Shown here in pieces: positions 33,588 through 41,316 of a DNA stretch of 64,000 nt. Each line of letters opens with the position of its first letter. Position 1 is the first letter of the stretch. A program made the translations under genes and the position numbers. The notes under the pieces were generated by a model that worked only from the letters and a program-made list of their open reading frames with translations, was not told the origin of the DNA and ran no database searches. Location: the NCBI RefSeq assembly GCF_014639315.1, contig NZ_BMFY01000001.1, positions 124,001 to 188,000 on the forward strand, given 5' to 3'. The stretch comes from Sediminivirga luteola. GTDB taxonomy: Bacteria; Actinomycetota; Actinomycetes; Actinomycetales; Brevibacteriaceae.

Positions 33588-34339
33588 TGCCCGTCATCGG
33601 CGTCACCGCGGATCTGGCGACCCTGGAGGAGTTCACCCACTGGCGGGTGATGCTCCAGGGAATCGCGGAGCTTCAGGCGGTGCCGCTCCTGATCGACCGG
33701 GAACAGGCTGGTGGTGTCCGGCAGTGGGTGGGCAGAATCGACGGCCTGCTCCTGAGCGGCGGCGGCGATGTCGCGCCGCTCCGGTATGGACACGCTGACG
33801 CCGATGCGTTCACAGCCAACGTCTCGGTGCTCCGGGACGACTTCGAAGAGTCGTTATACCGCACCGCGGTGAACCTGGGCGTTCCGGTGCTCGCGATCTG
33901 CCGGGGGATGCAGTTGGTCAATGTGATCCACGGAGGCACGCTCGTGACCGACCTCGGCGTTGCAGGGTTCTCCGCGGAGAAACATCGTCCAGGCCTGGAG
34001 CAGCTGACCGGGCCGGCACATGAGGCGAGCGTCGAGCCAGGTTCGTACCTCGAACGGATCTTCGCGGGGCTTCCGCAGACCGGCATGGTCGTGAACAGTC
34101 AGCACCACCAGGTGCTGAACCGGCTCGGCACCGGCGTCGCGCGGAGCGCTCAGGCCTATGACGGCACAGTTGAAGCCATCGAGATCGGAGGCCCCGCTCC
34201 CCGGGCCGTTGGCGTTCAATGGCATCCGGAGGTCGACTGGCCCTCAAATGCCCACTCACGCCGGTTGCTGGAGCGATTCGTGGATGCCGCCCGCGCTCGC
34301 GAGAACTCGGGAGCCGCCGGGTGGGAGGCCATCGCGTGA
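33587..34339 (+). CDS. Class I glutamine amidotransferase-like gamma-glutamyl hydrolase (peptidase C26)
   Basis: 250 residues of the PuuD/C26 family, which cleaves gamma-glutamyl amide bonds such as gamma-glutamyl-GABA in polyamine breakdown. The triad is intact: Cys in 'PVLAICRGMQLVNV' (about 106), His and Glu in 'GVQWHPEVDW' (about 214 and 216). The oxyanion glycines are in 'LLSGGGDVAP'. The start overlaps the stop of the creatinase-like gene by 1 base, and the stop overlaps the following GTG. With a polyamine-type ABC importer upstream, hydrolysis of a gamma-glutamylated amine is a reasonable inference. Confidence 0.88.
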   Translation: MPVIGVTADLATLEEFTHWRVMLQGIAELQAVPLLIDREQAGGVRQWVGRIDGLLLSGGGDVAPLRYGHADADAFTANVSVLRDDFEESLYRTAVNLGVPVLAICRGMQLVNVIHGGTLVTDLGVAGFSAEKHRPGLEQLTGPAHEASVEPGSYLERIFAGLPQTGMVVNSQHHQVLNRLGTGVARSAQAYDGTVEAIEIGGPAPRAVGVQWHPEVDWPSNAHSRRLLERFVDAARARENSGAAGWEAIA

Positions 34340-35526
34340 ACCTGGACCGGGACGAGAGCATCCGCACGCTGCAGCGGCTGGTGCAGTTCGACAGCCGCAC
34401 AGAGACGCCGGGCGAGTCCGAGGTCGTGGAGTACGTCGCCGAGAGGATGTCGGCGCACGGGCTTGGGACCCGGCTCGTCGACGCCGGCGAGGGCCGGCTG
34501 AACGCCGTCGGCGTGTGGAAAGGGCATGGCCGGGGGCCGCGGCTGATGTTCAACGGGCACCTCGACACGAATCATGTGGGCGAGGGGTGGACCGTGGACC
34601 CATGGGAGGGGCGAGTCGCGGACGGCCACATCTATGGGATAGGCGTGTCCAATATGAAGGCGGGATGCGCGGCCTATCTCCGTGCCGTGGAGGAGCTTGC
34701 TGCGGAAGGCTTTCAGCCTGCCGGCGATGTCGTCCTCACCCATGTGGTCGGAGAGCTTCAGAACGGCATCGGCACCCTCGCCCTGCTTCAGGATGGCTGG
34801 TCCGCTGACTTCTTCATCAACTGCGAACCGACCGATCTGGCGGCGATGACGATGCATGCGGGTTCCATCAACTTCCGCGTGGTCCTGCGGGGCCGCACTC
34901 GCCATCTATCCAAGCGGGAGGAAGCGGTCGATGTGATCCCCGCCGCGATGGCCCTCGTACCCATGTTGAACGGGCTCGTATTCTCCGGGGCCGAGGATCC
35001 GGACCACCGTGCTGTCAATCGGTGTCACATCGGGCTGGTCCGTGCGGGCATAGGCGAGTCGCTGGACGAATCCAGGCCACCCCAGATTGCCGATGTGGCT
35101 CACCTGACGGGGAGTGCCCGGTTCGCGCCCGGCCAGACGGTCGCGGGAGTGCTCGAGGATATCCGGCGCGAAGCGGCCGCGGTGCAGGACCTCATTCCCG
35201 GGCTGCACGTCGAGGTACTGTGGCTGGACGAAATCCAGAAGCGCCCGTACTTTCCTCCGTTCGAGGCCCACACGGACAGCCTGCTGGTCCGGACGCTGAA
35301 CCAGGAATGGGCGGATCTTCGGGGAGCGTCGCAGCCGACCGGGCTGCTTTTTCCCTCGTCGTTCTTCGGCAGCGACGCGGCGCATCTCGCCGCGACGGGC
35401 ATGCCCGGGGTCGTGTGTGGTCCAGGTGGCCAGTTCAACACAATGCCTGATGAGCGTGTCGCGGTGGATGATTATCTGGACGCGATACAGCTGTACAAGC
35501 GTGTGATCGTGCGTCTCTGCGGCTGA
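34336..35526 (+). CDS. M20-family deacylase-like protein with a degraded second metal site
   Basis: 396 residues from GTG 34336, overlapping the previous stop (GTGA). Fold and length match ArgE/DapE-type deacylases: 'LMFNGHLDTN' (His ligand and catalytic Asp), 'NCEPTD' (Glu ligand) and 'GSDAAHLAATGMPGVVCGPGG'. Three other ligands are changed: bridging Asp is Asn ('GVSNMKAG'), the second Glu of the EE pair is Leu ('VVGELQNG'), and the C-terminal His is Thr ('NTMPDE'). All site-2 ligands are therefore lost while site 1 largely remains. It may work with one metal or have a new role. Last gene of the operon. Confidence 0.82.
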   Translation: MNLDRDESIRTLQRLVQFDSRTETPGESEVVEYVAERMSAHGLGTRLVDAGEGRLNAVGVWKGHGRGPRLMFNGHLDTNHVGEGWTVDPWEGRVADGHIYGIGVSNMKAGCAAYLRAVEELAAEGFQPAGDVVLTHVVGELQNGIGTLALLQDGWSADFFINCEPTDLAAMTMHAGSINFRVVLRGRTRHLSKREEAVDVIPAAMALVPMLNGLVFSGAEDPDHRAVNRCHIGLVRAGIGESLDESRPPQIADVAHLTGSARFAPGQTVAGVLEDIRREAAAVQDLIPGLHVEVLWLDEIQKRPYFPPFEAHTDSLLVRTLNQEWADLRGASQPTGLLFPSSFFGSDAAHLAATGMPGVVCGPGGQFNTMPDERVAVDDYLDAIQLYKRVIVRLCG

Positions 35527-35533
35527 CGGGTCT

Positions 35534-36235
35534 CTACCGGGGTGGATCCGCGAAATGCTCGAGGAGATCGCCTTCGGCCCGGGTCAGGTAGTCGGAAAGG
35601 TAGCGCTCTGCGTCTTGCCTGCGACCTGCAGCGATCAGCTCGACGAGTTCCGCATTCTGTCGTGGATAGTCGTTGTGGAAGCCGGGATCCCCGCCCATGA
35701 TGGCGAATACTAGGCGCATCCGGGCGAGGATCCTCTCCATCAGCGCATCTAGCATGTCGCTGCGGACCTGAGCCACGATCGTACGGTGAAAATCCTGGTT
35801 CGCCTCGGTCATGAGGAAGGTGTTCTCCACCTCGCGTGCCGCAGCGGCTTGGGCGACGATGTCACGCAGAGCGGAGATGGCCTCGGCGGGGAACTCCGAG
35901 GACCGGACCGCCCCGGTCTCGACGATCCGCCTGACCCGGTAGATCTCGCGCACATCCTCGGCGGTGGGGGAGAGGACGAACACACCGACGTTGGGACGCC
36001 GCTCGACGAGTCCTTCCCCCGCGAGGATGCGGAAGGCGCTCCGGAGGGTGTGACGCGAGACCCGCAGCTCCTCGGTGAGCCGAATCTCGGGCAGCTTGGC
36101 ACCCGGGGGGATACGTCCTTCGGAGATCGTCCTCCGCAGGGCATCGGCGACGCGATCGGGGCCGTGCGCGTGCTCCGGTGTGCCGATCAAGCGGAGTGCG
36201 CCCCACTCTATTGTGGGGTGATCGGAACGGGACAT
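35534..36235 (-). CDS. GntR-family regulator (FadR/FCD subfamily)
   Basis: 233 residues. Winged helix at about 25-95 ('RVADALRRTISEGRIPPGAKLPEIRLTEELRVSRHTLRSAFRIL'), FCD effector domain at about 100-225 ('VRRIVETGAVRSSE', 'ANQDFHRTIVAQ' with a likely metal-binding His). It is convergent with the ABC/hydrolase operon, 7 bases between stops. The TNGTNNNACNA-type palindrome over that operon's promoter fits this subfamily, so it is the likely repressor. A TAGATT hexamer 6 bases before its ATG suggests a leaderless transcript. Confidence 0.9.
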   Translation of the reverse strand: MSRSDHPTIEWGALRLIGTPEHAHGPDRVADALRRTISEGRIPPGAKLPEIRLTEELRVSRHTLRSAFRILAGEGLVERRPNVGVFVLSPTAEDVREIYRVRRIVETGAVRSSEFPAEAISALRDIVAQAAAAREVENTFLMTEANQDFHRTIVAQVRSDMLDALMERILARMRLVFAIMGGDPGFHNDYPRQNAELVELIAAGRRQDAERYLSDYLTRAEGDLLEHFADPPR

Positions 36236-36241
36236 ACCTTA

Positions 36242-36247
36242 AATCTA
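36242..36247 (-). promoter_or_regulatory. -10 hexamer of leaderless gntR gene
   Basis: On the minus strand, TAGATT is followed by six bases (TAAGGT) and then the ATG. Confidence 0.45.
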
Positions 36248-36349
36248 TCCTCTGCGATGACGCCGGGCGGGCGTTCGCGGTCACACGACGGCGTAGATGC
36301 GGGCGACTCGTGGTGCCCGCGCCGCTGACCCTCAGCCGTTCTGTGTCTC

Positions 36350-37360
36350 TCAGCTCTCAGCCGCCTGCTCCGGGCCGTCCTGTTCGGGGCCACCGTAGGC
36401 GGCGTCGGCGTCGGGGTGGGGTTCGGCGGTCACCGCGATCACCAGATCCTGGACCCGCCAGTCCATCTGGACGGATCGGCGGCGGAGGTCCTCCAGCCAG
36501 GCGACCTCCACGACCGGTTCGCTGACCTGGATGAACACCTCGGCATGGAGGACGTGGCCCTCATCCCGGGCGCGGGTCTGCACGGCGACCACCTTCGGAT
36601 CCTGGAGGATGGCCGCGTTCAACTGGGCGATGATCGGGTGCGGCCGTGAGTTGTCCACCGTGGTGGCGCGTGCGTCGGTGAGGTCGCGGATGGCGTCCCG
36701 GACGTTCTCCCAGCCGTCCTTGGTGATGCTCACCGAGATCAGCAGTGCCGCAGCGGCGTCGGCCCACCACCACCCGACGCCGATGCCGGCCACGCCCGCC
36801 GCGGTCGCCGCCCCGGTCATCCAGTCGGCGCGGTTCATATCGGCATCCGCGCGGAGCACCTTGTCGTGCAGCTGCTCGGCCAGCCGCCGTTTCATCCGGC
36901 CCAGGATCACCGGCGCCACGCAGCTGGCCAGGGCGACGGCGATCATCAGCCAGCCCAGCCAGACCGGATGGCCGAAGACCGATACAGCACCGATGGGCGG
37001 ACGTTCCTGCATGATGAGGCTGCTCGCGCCGTCGTAGATCAGCATCAGCCCGACACCGGCCAGCGCCACTCCGGACACCAGATGCCCGACGCCGACCGCC
37101 CGGTGGAAGCCGAAGGGGAAGGCGGAGGTGGGTGTGCGGGTCGCGACGCGGGCGCCGATGAGGAACGCCAGCGGCGGCAGGAACGACAGCAGGTCCTCCG
37201 CCCAGGCGGTCTTCATCGCCTGCGAATTGCCCATCACCGCCGCCATCGCCAGTACGGTGACCAGCAGGATACCCAGCCACAGGTACTGGATGCGCCGTGC
37301 TCTGGCGAGGGCTTCGCGCTGCTCGGCGGGCAGCTCGGCACGCCCGAACGCGGCGTTCAC
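36350..37360 (-). CDS. Cation diffusion facilitator family transporter
   Basis: 336 residues with six predicted membrane helices in the first 215 residues and a cytosolic C-terminal domain ('IIAQLNAAILQDPKVVAVQTRARDEGHVLHAEVFIQV') as in CDF metal exporters. The usual DxxxD metal sites are altered: TM2 has 'SFLPPLAFLIGARVA', while the later motif 'RADADMNRADWMTGAATAAG' keeps Asn/Asp in the expected place. It exports a divalent metal or another cation by proton antiport in known members; which ion is uncertain. The start overlaps the stop of the half-size binding protein gene by 4 bases. Confidence 0.85.
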   Translation of the reverse strand: MNAAFGRAELPAEQREALARARRIQYLWLGILLVTVLAMAAVMGNSQAMKTAWAEDLLSFLPPLAFLIGARVATRTPTSAFPFGFHRAVGVGHLVSGVALAGVGLMLIYDGASSLIMQERPPIGAVSVFGHPVWLGWLMIAVALASCVAPVILGRMKRRLAEQLHDKVLRADADMNRADWMTGAATAAGVAGIGVGWWWADAAAALLISVSITKDGWENVRDAIRDLTDARATTVDNSRPHPIIAQLNAAILQDPKVVAVQTRARDEGHVLHAEVFIQVSEPVVEVAWLEDLRRRSVQMDWRVQDLVIAVTAEPHPDADAAYGGPEQDGPEQAAES

Positions 37361-37872
37361 CGGCTCGCCCCCGCCGCCTCTTCGCGTTCCACCAGGAAGC
37401 TCTCCAGATCGAACAGGAAGCCGTTCTCGCCCTGCCGGGTCAGCAGCACCCGACCGGTGCCATCGGCGCTCGTGGCGTACGGCCGGGTGACCGCGGCCTC
37501 CTTCTCCCAGGGCGTCTGATCGTCGAACCCGCCGATGATCAGGTCGATCTCACCGTCCCGCAGCTGGCGGACCAGCTCGCCCTCGCTGCCGAGCACCCAG
37601 ACGACGTCGGCCTCCGCCCTCCCGGCGTAGTCCTCCACGAGATCCACTTCCGGGCCGGCGGGGCGCTCCCCGGAGAGATCGACCCATGGGAGGTGCTCGG
37701 TGGCGCCGACGAGCAGCTCACCGCCGCGGATCCGCTCCAGGCTGTCCTCCGGGTCGAGCGGCAGCGCGCACCCGCCGAGCAGGGCCAATGTCGCGATGAG
37801 CGCCGTCAGGACCCGTGGCGGCGCGCCTCTCGTGGCCGGGCTGGGACGGTGGGGCGTCGTCGATGCGTCCAT
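37357..37872 (-). CDS. Half-size substrate-binding lipoprotein (amino-acid-type SBP lobe)
   Basis: 171 residues. The N-terminal hydrophobic segment ends in 'LLGGCALP', a lipobox with Cys near residue 35, so it is probably a surface lipoprotein. The mature part resembles one lobe of a family 3 solute-binding protein ('LLVGATEHLPWVDLSGERPAGPEVDLVEDYA', 'LRDGEIDLIIGGFDDQTPW', 'VTRPYA'), but at about 135 residues it is roughly half the usual size and has no linked permease or ATPase. It overlaps the CDF gene (ATGA), which suggests a joint task such as sensing or delivering the exported ion. The truncation could also mean decay. Confidence 0.72.
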   Translation of the reverse strand: MDASTTPHRPSPATRGAPPRVLTALIATLALLGGCALPLDPEDSLERIRGGELLVGATEHLPWVDLSGERPAGPEVDLVEDYAGRAEADVVWVLGSEGELVRQLRDGEIDLIIGGFDDQTPWEKEAAVTRPYATSADGTGRVLLTRQGENGFLFDLESFLVEREEAAGASR

Positions 37873-38429
37873 GCACCGTTCCTTCCTCGTTCCCGGCCGG
37901 CTGCGGCCTCACCAATCCTCGCGCGTGGCTCCAGGCAGCGCGTGCACCTGACCCTTCACCCGTTGTCCCCGGGGACTCCTCCGCGGCACCCCGGGCGCGC
38001 TCTCACGCACTCCGCCACCCGAGGCGCGGGTACTCCACGTGTGGCCCCCGGGCGGCTGCCCGGAACAGGAGTCCTTGCGCTTTAGCAGAACAGTACCTCC
38101 GTGGTGCCCGGGGCAGGTGGAAGAGGCCCCGGTGAGTGCGGAAGAGGCCCTGGCGCGCGGCGCAGCAGATCACCCGGCGCCGGCGTCCGATCGCGATGGC
38201 TGCTGCCGCAGGTTGCGCACCAGTTCCGCGTGAGCTCATGCCACGTGAGCTCAGCGGGACTTAGTGCATAACTGCAACGCCAGCCGGAGAACCGGCAGTG
38301 GAAACCGCCCGGGTCGAGGACCGGGCGGCGCGAGGGCCGGCCGGCGTACTCACTTGCTGGGTGCGAGCTCTGGCCGGACCACGGGCCGCGGCTGAAACAG
38401 GCGACGAGGCCGCCCGGCACCTGTGGGTG
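37873..38429. other. Gene-free interval with repeats
   Basis: No credible reading frame. It holds an 11-base direct repeat GGAAGAGGCCC (38119 and 38140) and the larger palindromic repeat at 38211-38272. The rest is GC-rich with no recognised signal. Confidence 0.5.
38211..38272. repeat. Palindromic dispersed repeat, copy 1
   Basis: Left arm begins GGTTGCGCACCAGTTCC and right arm ends TTAGTGCATAAC. Two GTGAGCTCA units (38230 and 38245) stand in the middle. The arms match copy 2 at 39465-39512 in 24 of 28 and 23 of 28 positions by direct comparison. The two copies bracket the merR-hydrolase pair. Confidence 0.65.
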
Positions 38430-38777
38430 TCAGCAGCCGGTGAGCGCGCCCAGCCTCTCCTGCGTCACGCGGATCCGGCGGGATTCGCTCTCCAGCCGCT
38501 CCTGCAGCGCGTCGAGCTGTGCGCGCAGATCGGGGCACATCTCCAGGCGGACGCCGTCTTCCTCGCTCCGCGCGCAGTCCAGGAACCGGCAGATGGCCGC
38601 GGTGTTCATCCCGGCCGCCAGCATCGTCCTGATCTGAGCCACCCGGGTGATGTCGTGCTCGTCGTAGCGCCGGTAACCGCTGGTATCGCGTTCGGGCCGC
38701 AGTAAACCCTGGTCTTCATAGTGGCGCAGCGCGCGCGTGCTCACCCCGGTGCGGCGGGAGAGGTCCCCGATCAGCAC
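38430..38777 (-). CDS. MerR-family transcriptional regulator
   Basis: 115 residues: a MerR DNA-binding domain ('LIGDLSRRTGVSTRALRHYEDQGLLRPERDTSGYRRYDEHDI') and a short coiled-coil dimer helix ('DLRAQLDALQERLESESRRIRVTQERL'). The ligand domain is absent. The Cys in 'RFLDCARSEEDG' and 'LEMCPDL' might sense metal or redox (inference). It is divergent from the hydrolase gene, whose promoter has the long spacer that MerR proteins remodel. Confidence 0.9.
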   Translation of the reverse strand: MLIGDLSRRTGVSTRALRHYEDQGLLRPERDTSGYRRYDEHDITRVAQIRTMLAAGMNTAAICRFLDCARSEEDGVRLEMCPDLRAQLDALQERLESESRRIRVTQERLGALTGC

Positions 38778-38800
38778 ATCTGCCTCCTGGTCTCACGGGC

Positions 38801-38832
38801 TTGACCTTCACGCCGGCGTGAAGCCCTAGCCT
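38801..38832 (+). promoter_or_regulatory. MerR-type promoter with operator
   Basis: -35 TTGACC and -10 TAGCCT are 20 bases apart, longer than the normal 17. The spacer is filled by the perfect palindrome CTTCACGCCGGCGTGAAG (38806-38823). This is the classic architecture of MerR-activated promoters. The -10 ends 8 bases before the hydrolase ATG, so that mRNA is nearly leaderless. Confidence 0.8.
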
Positions 38833-38840
38833 TCCGGAAC

Positions 38841-39413
38841 ATGACGGAAACGACAACGCTGAGGCGCGCCATCATCATCCACGGCTACCTCGCCACCCCG
38901 CGGGACCACTGGTTCCCCTGGCTGGCGGAGCAACTCGCCGCGACGGGAGCGCATGTCCGCATCCCGGAGCTACCGGCGCCGGACTCGCCGGACCCCGTGG
39001 GATGGCAGCGCGCGGTCGGGGAGTGCCTCGGCACACCGGATGGCGGGACCGCGGTGATCGCGCACAGCCTGGGCGGCCTGGCGATCCTCCGCCACCTGGC
39101 GACGCTGCGCGGACCATGGGAGCTGGGCGCTCTGGTCCTGGTGGCGCCGTTCGCCGAGCCGCTGCCCTCGCTGCCGGAGCTGGACGCGCACATCGGCGAC
39201 GGAGCCGCCGTCGAGGGGATCGAACGCCATCTCGGCCGGCTCCTGGTGATCCGGTCGGACGCCGACGAGCTCGTGCTGCCGTGTCAGACCGACCGCCTGG
39301 CGCGGCGGCTGGGGACCGAACCGGTTGTCGTCCCGGATGCGGGGCACTTCCTCGGTGCCGACGGAGTCACGGAACTACCTCCCGTACTCGGCTTCCTGGT
39401 GGACGAGGGGTGA
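38841..39413 (+). CDS. RBBP9/YdeN-type alpha/beta hydrolase
   Basis: 190 residues. 'RAIIIHGYLATPRDHWFPWL' is the N-terminal oxyanion region, 'VIAHSLGGLAILRHL' carries the nucleophilic Ser (about 76), 'VIRSDADELV' the Asp (about 139) and 'PDAGHFLG' the His (about 169). These are the elements of the RBBP9/YdeN serine hydrolase family. Substrate is unknown; small esters are likely. Expression is probably switched by the divergent MerR protein through the 20-base-spacer promoter. Confidence 0.87.
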   Translation: MTETTTLRRAIIIHGYLATPRDHWFPWLAEQLAATGAHVRIPELPAPDSPDPVGWQRAVGECLGTPDGGTAVIAHSLGGLAILRHLATLRGPWELGALVLVAPFAEPLPSLPELDAHIGDGAAVEGIERHLGRLLVIRSDADELVLPCQTDRLARRLGTEPVVVPDAGHFLGADGVTELPPVLGFLVDEG

Positions 39414-39464
39414 CGGCACTGCCGCGGTCGGCTGAACCTGTACCCGTGCGAGTGTTGCTGCCGG

Positions 39465-39512
39465 GGTTGTGCACTATTTCCGGGTGAGCTCACCAGGAAA
39501 TAGTGCACAACC
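39465..39512. repeat. Palindromic dispersed repeat, copy 2
   Basis: Perfect 17-base arms (GGTTGTGCACTATTTCC and complement) enclose 14 bases whose centre GGTGAGCTCACC is itself palindromic. It lies between the convergent hydrolase and oxidoreductase genes and could double as a two-way terminator. See copy 1 at 38211. Confidence 0.8.
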
Positions 39513-39527
39513 GTGGAACCAGCCGGT

Positions 39528-40505
39528 CTACTCCTCGACGGCGATGACGGTCTTGCCGGTACCGTGGCCGCGGCCCAGCCGGCGGATGGCCTCCGCCGTG
39601 CGGTCCAGGGGCAGCGTGGCCGTCACCGTGGGGGCGAGCTTCCCGGCCTCGGCCAGCGCGCTCAGATCGGTGAGGGCGTCGCGGTCCACCGCGGAGGCGA
39701 GCATGACCAGCCGTTGGCGGGAGAAGGGGTTCAGCGCACCGGCCAGCATCGAGCGGCCCATGCCTCCCAGGGGTGCCCCCTCCGGCTCGGAACCGACCAG
39801 GACCAGGGTCCCGCGCGGGGCGAGCGCGCGGCGCAGCGACCGCAGGCTGCGGTGGCCGCCGGTGTCGATGATGACGTCGAAGGGACCTCGATGGAGCGGG
39901 TCTTCGGCCGTGTAATCGATCACGGTCTCGGCCCCGAGGTCTCGCACCACCGCCATCTTCGCGGTGCTGCAGGCGCCGGTCACCCGGGCGCCGGCCGCAT
40001 CGGCGATCTGGACGGCGAAATGGCCGACCCCGCCGGCCGTGCCCAGGACCAGGACGCGCTGCCCGGCACGGACGGCCGCGGCGTCCCGCACCGCCTGCAG
40101 GGCGGTGGTGGCGGAGACCGGAATCGCCGCGGCGTGATGGAAAGACAGGCGGCGTGGCTTCAAGGCGAGCTTGCTCGCCGTGGTCCGGGCGTACTCGGCG
40201 AAAGAGCCGTCCCCGCCGGCCGGGCACACGCCGAAGACCTCATCGCCGGGGCGGAACTCGGTGACTCGTTCTCCGACGGCGTGGACCACCCCGGCGACGT
40301 CGGTACCCAGTACGCGCGGGCCGCGTAGCGGCAACGCCATCCGCACCGGGAACGGCCTGCCCTCCAGCAGGTGCACCACGCCGGCGTCGACTCCCGCCGC
40401 GACCACGCGCACCACCACCTCCTCCGGGCCGGGGACCGGCATGGTCCTGTCCGTCAGCCGGAGCACCTCCGGGCCGCCGTAGCGGTCATGCACGATCGCT
40501 TTCAT
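39528..40505 (-). CDS. MDR/zinc-type alcohol dehydrogenase-like NAD(P)-dependent oxidoreductase (quinone oxidoreductase group)
   Basis: 325 residues. N-terminal GroES-like domain ('[34 protein letters not shown]') and Rossmann domain with '[28 protein letters not shown]' (about 145). The catalytic zinc ligands of classical alcohol dehydrogenases are not evident, so it belongs with the zinc-independent quinone oxidoreductase/enoyl reductase group. It is divergent from a TetR gene with two operators in between, so its expression is probably induced by a TetR ligand such as a toxic quinone or aldehyde (inference). Confidence 0.87.
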   Translation of the reverse strand: MKAIVHDRYGGPEVLRLTDRTMPVPGPEEVVVRVVAAGVDAGVVHLLEGRPFPVRMALPLRGPRVLGTDVAGVVHAVGERVTEFRPGDEVFGVCPAGGDGSFAEYARTTASKLALKPRRLSFHHAAAIPVSATTALQAVRDAAAVRAGQRVLVLGTAGGVGHFAVQIADAAGARVTGACSTAKMAVVRDLGAETVIDYTAEDPLHRGPFDVIIDTGGHRSLRSLRRALAPRGTLVLVGSEPEGAPLGGMGRSMLAGALNPFSRQRLVMLASAVDRDALTDLSALAEAGKLAPTVTATLPLDRTAEAIRRLGRGHGTGKTVIAVEE

Positions 40506-40538
40506 CCGGGTTCCCTCCCGTATGGGCGCAAGACCGAA

Positions 40539-40575
40539 ACTTACGCTGTAAGTAGCCTAGGCTTACACTGTAAGC
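40539..40575. promoter_or_regulatory. Two TetR operators in a divergent promoter
   Basis: ACTTACGCTGTAAGT (40539-40553) and GCTTACACTGTAAGC (40561-40575) are perfect 6-3-6 palindromes sharing the core CTTACNCTGTAAG, 22 bases centre to centre. They lie between tetR and the oxidoreductase gene. Confidence 0.8.
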
Positions 40576-40604
40576 AGGTCAAGATCGCGAAGGAGCACGG
40601 CCCG

Positions 40605-41273
40605 ATGAGTCCCGACCGGCAGCCGAGAGGACGGCAGAAGACGCCGTTGAGCCGTGAGCGCGTCATCGCCGCCGCCATGGAGATCGCCTCGGAGAAAGGG
40701 AGGGCGGCCGCGACCATGCGAGCCATCGGCGCGCGTCTCGGCGTCGAGGCGATGTCGCTCTACAATCACGTTTCCAGCAGGGACGATCTCCTCGACGGCA
40801 TGGTGGACGCCGTCTTCGCTGAGATCGAACTGCCGGAGCCGGGAGCGCACTGGAAAGAGGCCATGCGCCGCCGCGCGTTCTCCGCGCGCGCAGCGCTCGG
40901 CCGGCATCCATGGGCAGTGGGGCTGATGGATTCGCGGAGCCGCCCGGGCGACGCCACCTTGCGCCATCACGATGCGGTGCTCGGCTCCCTTCGCTCCGGC
41001 GGCTTCTCGATCCGGCAGGCGGCGCACGCCGTTTCCGTCCTGGACAGCTACATCTACGGTTTCGTCCTGCAGGAGGTCGCGCTTCCCTTCGGGAACGCCG
41101 AGGAGGCCGGCGATGTCGCCGAGGGCATCTTCGGCGACCTGCCGGAGGACCGGTACCCCTACCTGAGGGAGATCGCGATGGAGCACGCGCTCGCGCCGGG
41201 CTATGACTACGGCGACGAGTTCGAGTTCGGGCTCGCCCTGATCCTCGACGGCCTGGTGCCCGATGAGGTGTGA
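40605..41273 (+). CDS. TetR-family transcriptional regulator (TetR_C_1 type)
   Basis: 222 residues from ATG 40605, with AAGGAG about 9 bases upstream. The DNA-binding domain is '[52 protein letters not shown]'; the C-terminal domain ('[15 protein letters not shown]', '[12 protein letters not shown]') matches the TetR_C_1 group. It should repress itself and the divergent oxidoreductase through the two CTTAC-GTAAG palindromes. The ligand is unknown. Confidence 0.92.
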   Translation: MSPDRQPRGRQKTPLSRERVIAAAMEIASEKGRAAATMRAIGARLGVEAMSLYNHVSSRDDLLDGMVDAVFAEIELPEPGAHWKEAMRRRAFSARAALGRHPWAVGLMDSRSRPGDATLRHHDAVLGSLRSGGFSIRQAAHAVSVLDSYIYGFVLQEVALPFGNAEEAGDVAEGIFGDLPEDRYPYLREIAMEHALAPGYDYGDEFEFGLALILDGLVPDEV

Positions 41274-41316
41274 CGACTACCGCCGGGGCGGTGCATCACC
41301 GCGAAACCAACCGGCT

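Noticed and set aside
19025-36349. Integrative element with attachment sites at tRNA-His
   Set aside because: No integrase, excisionase or duplicated tRNA 3' end was found at the right edge; the region is reported only as compositionally distinct.
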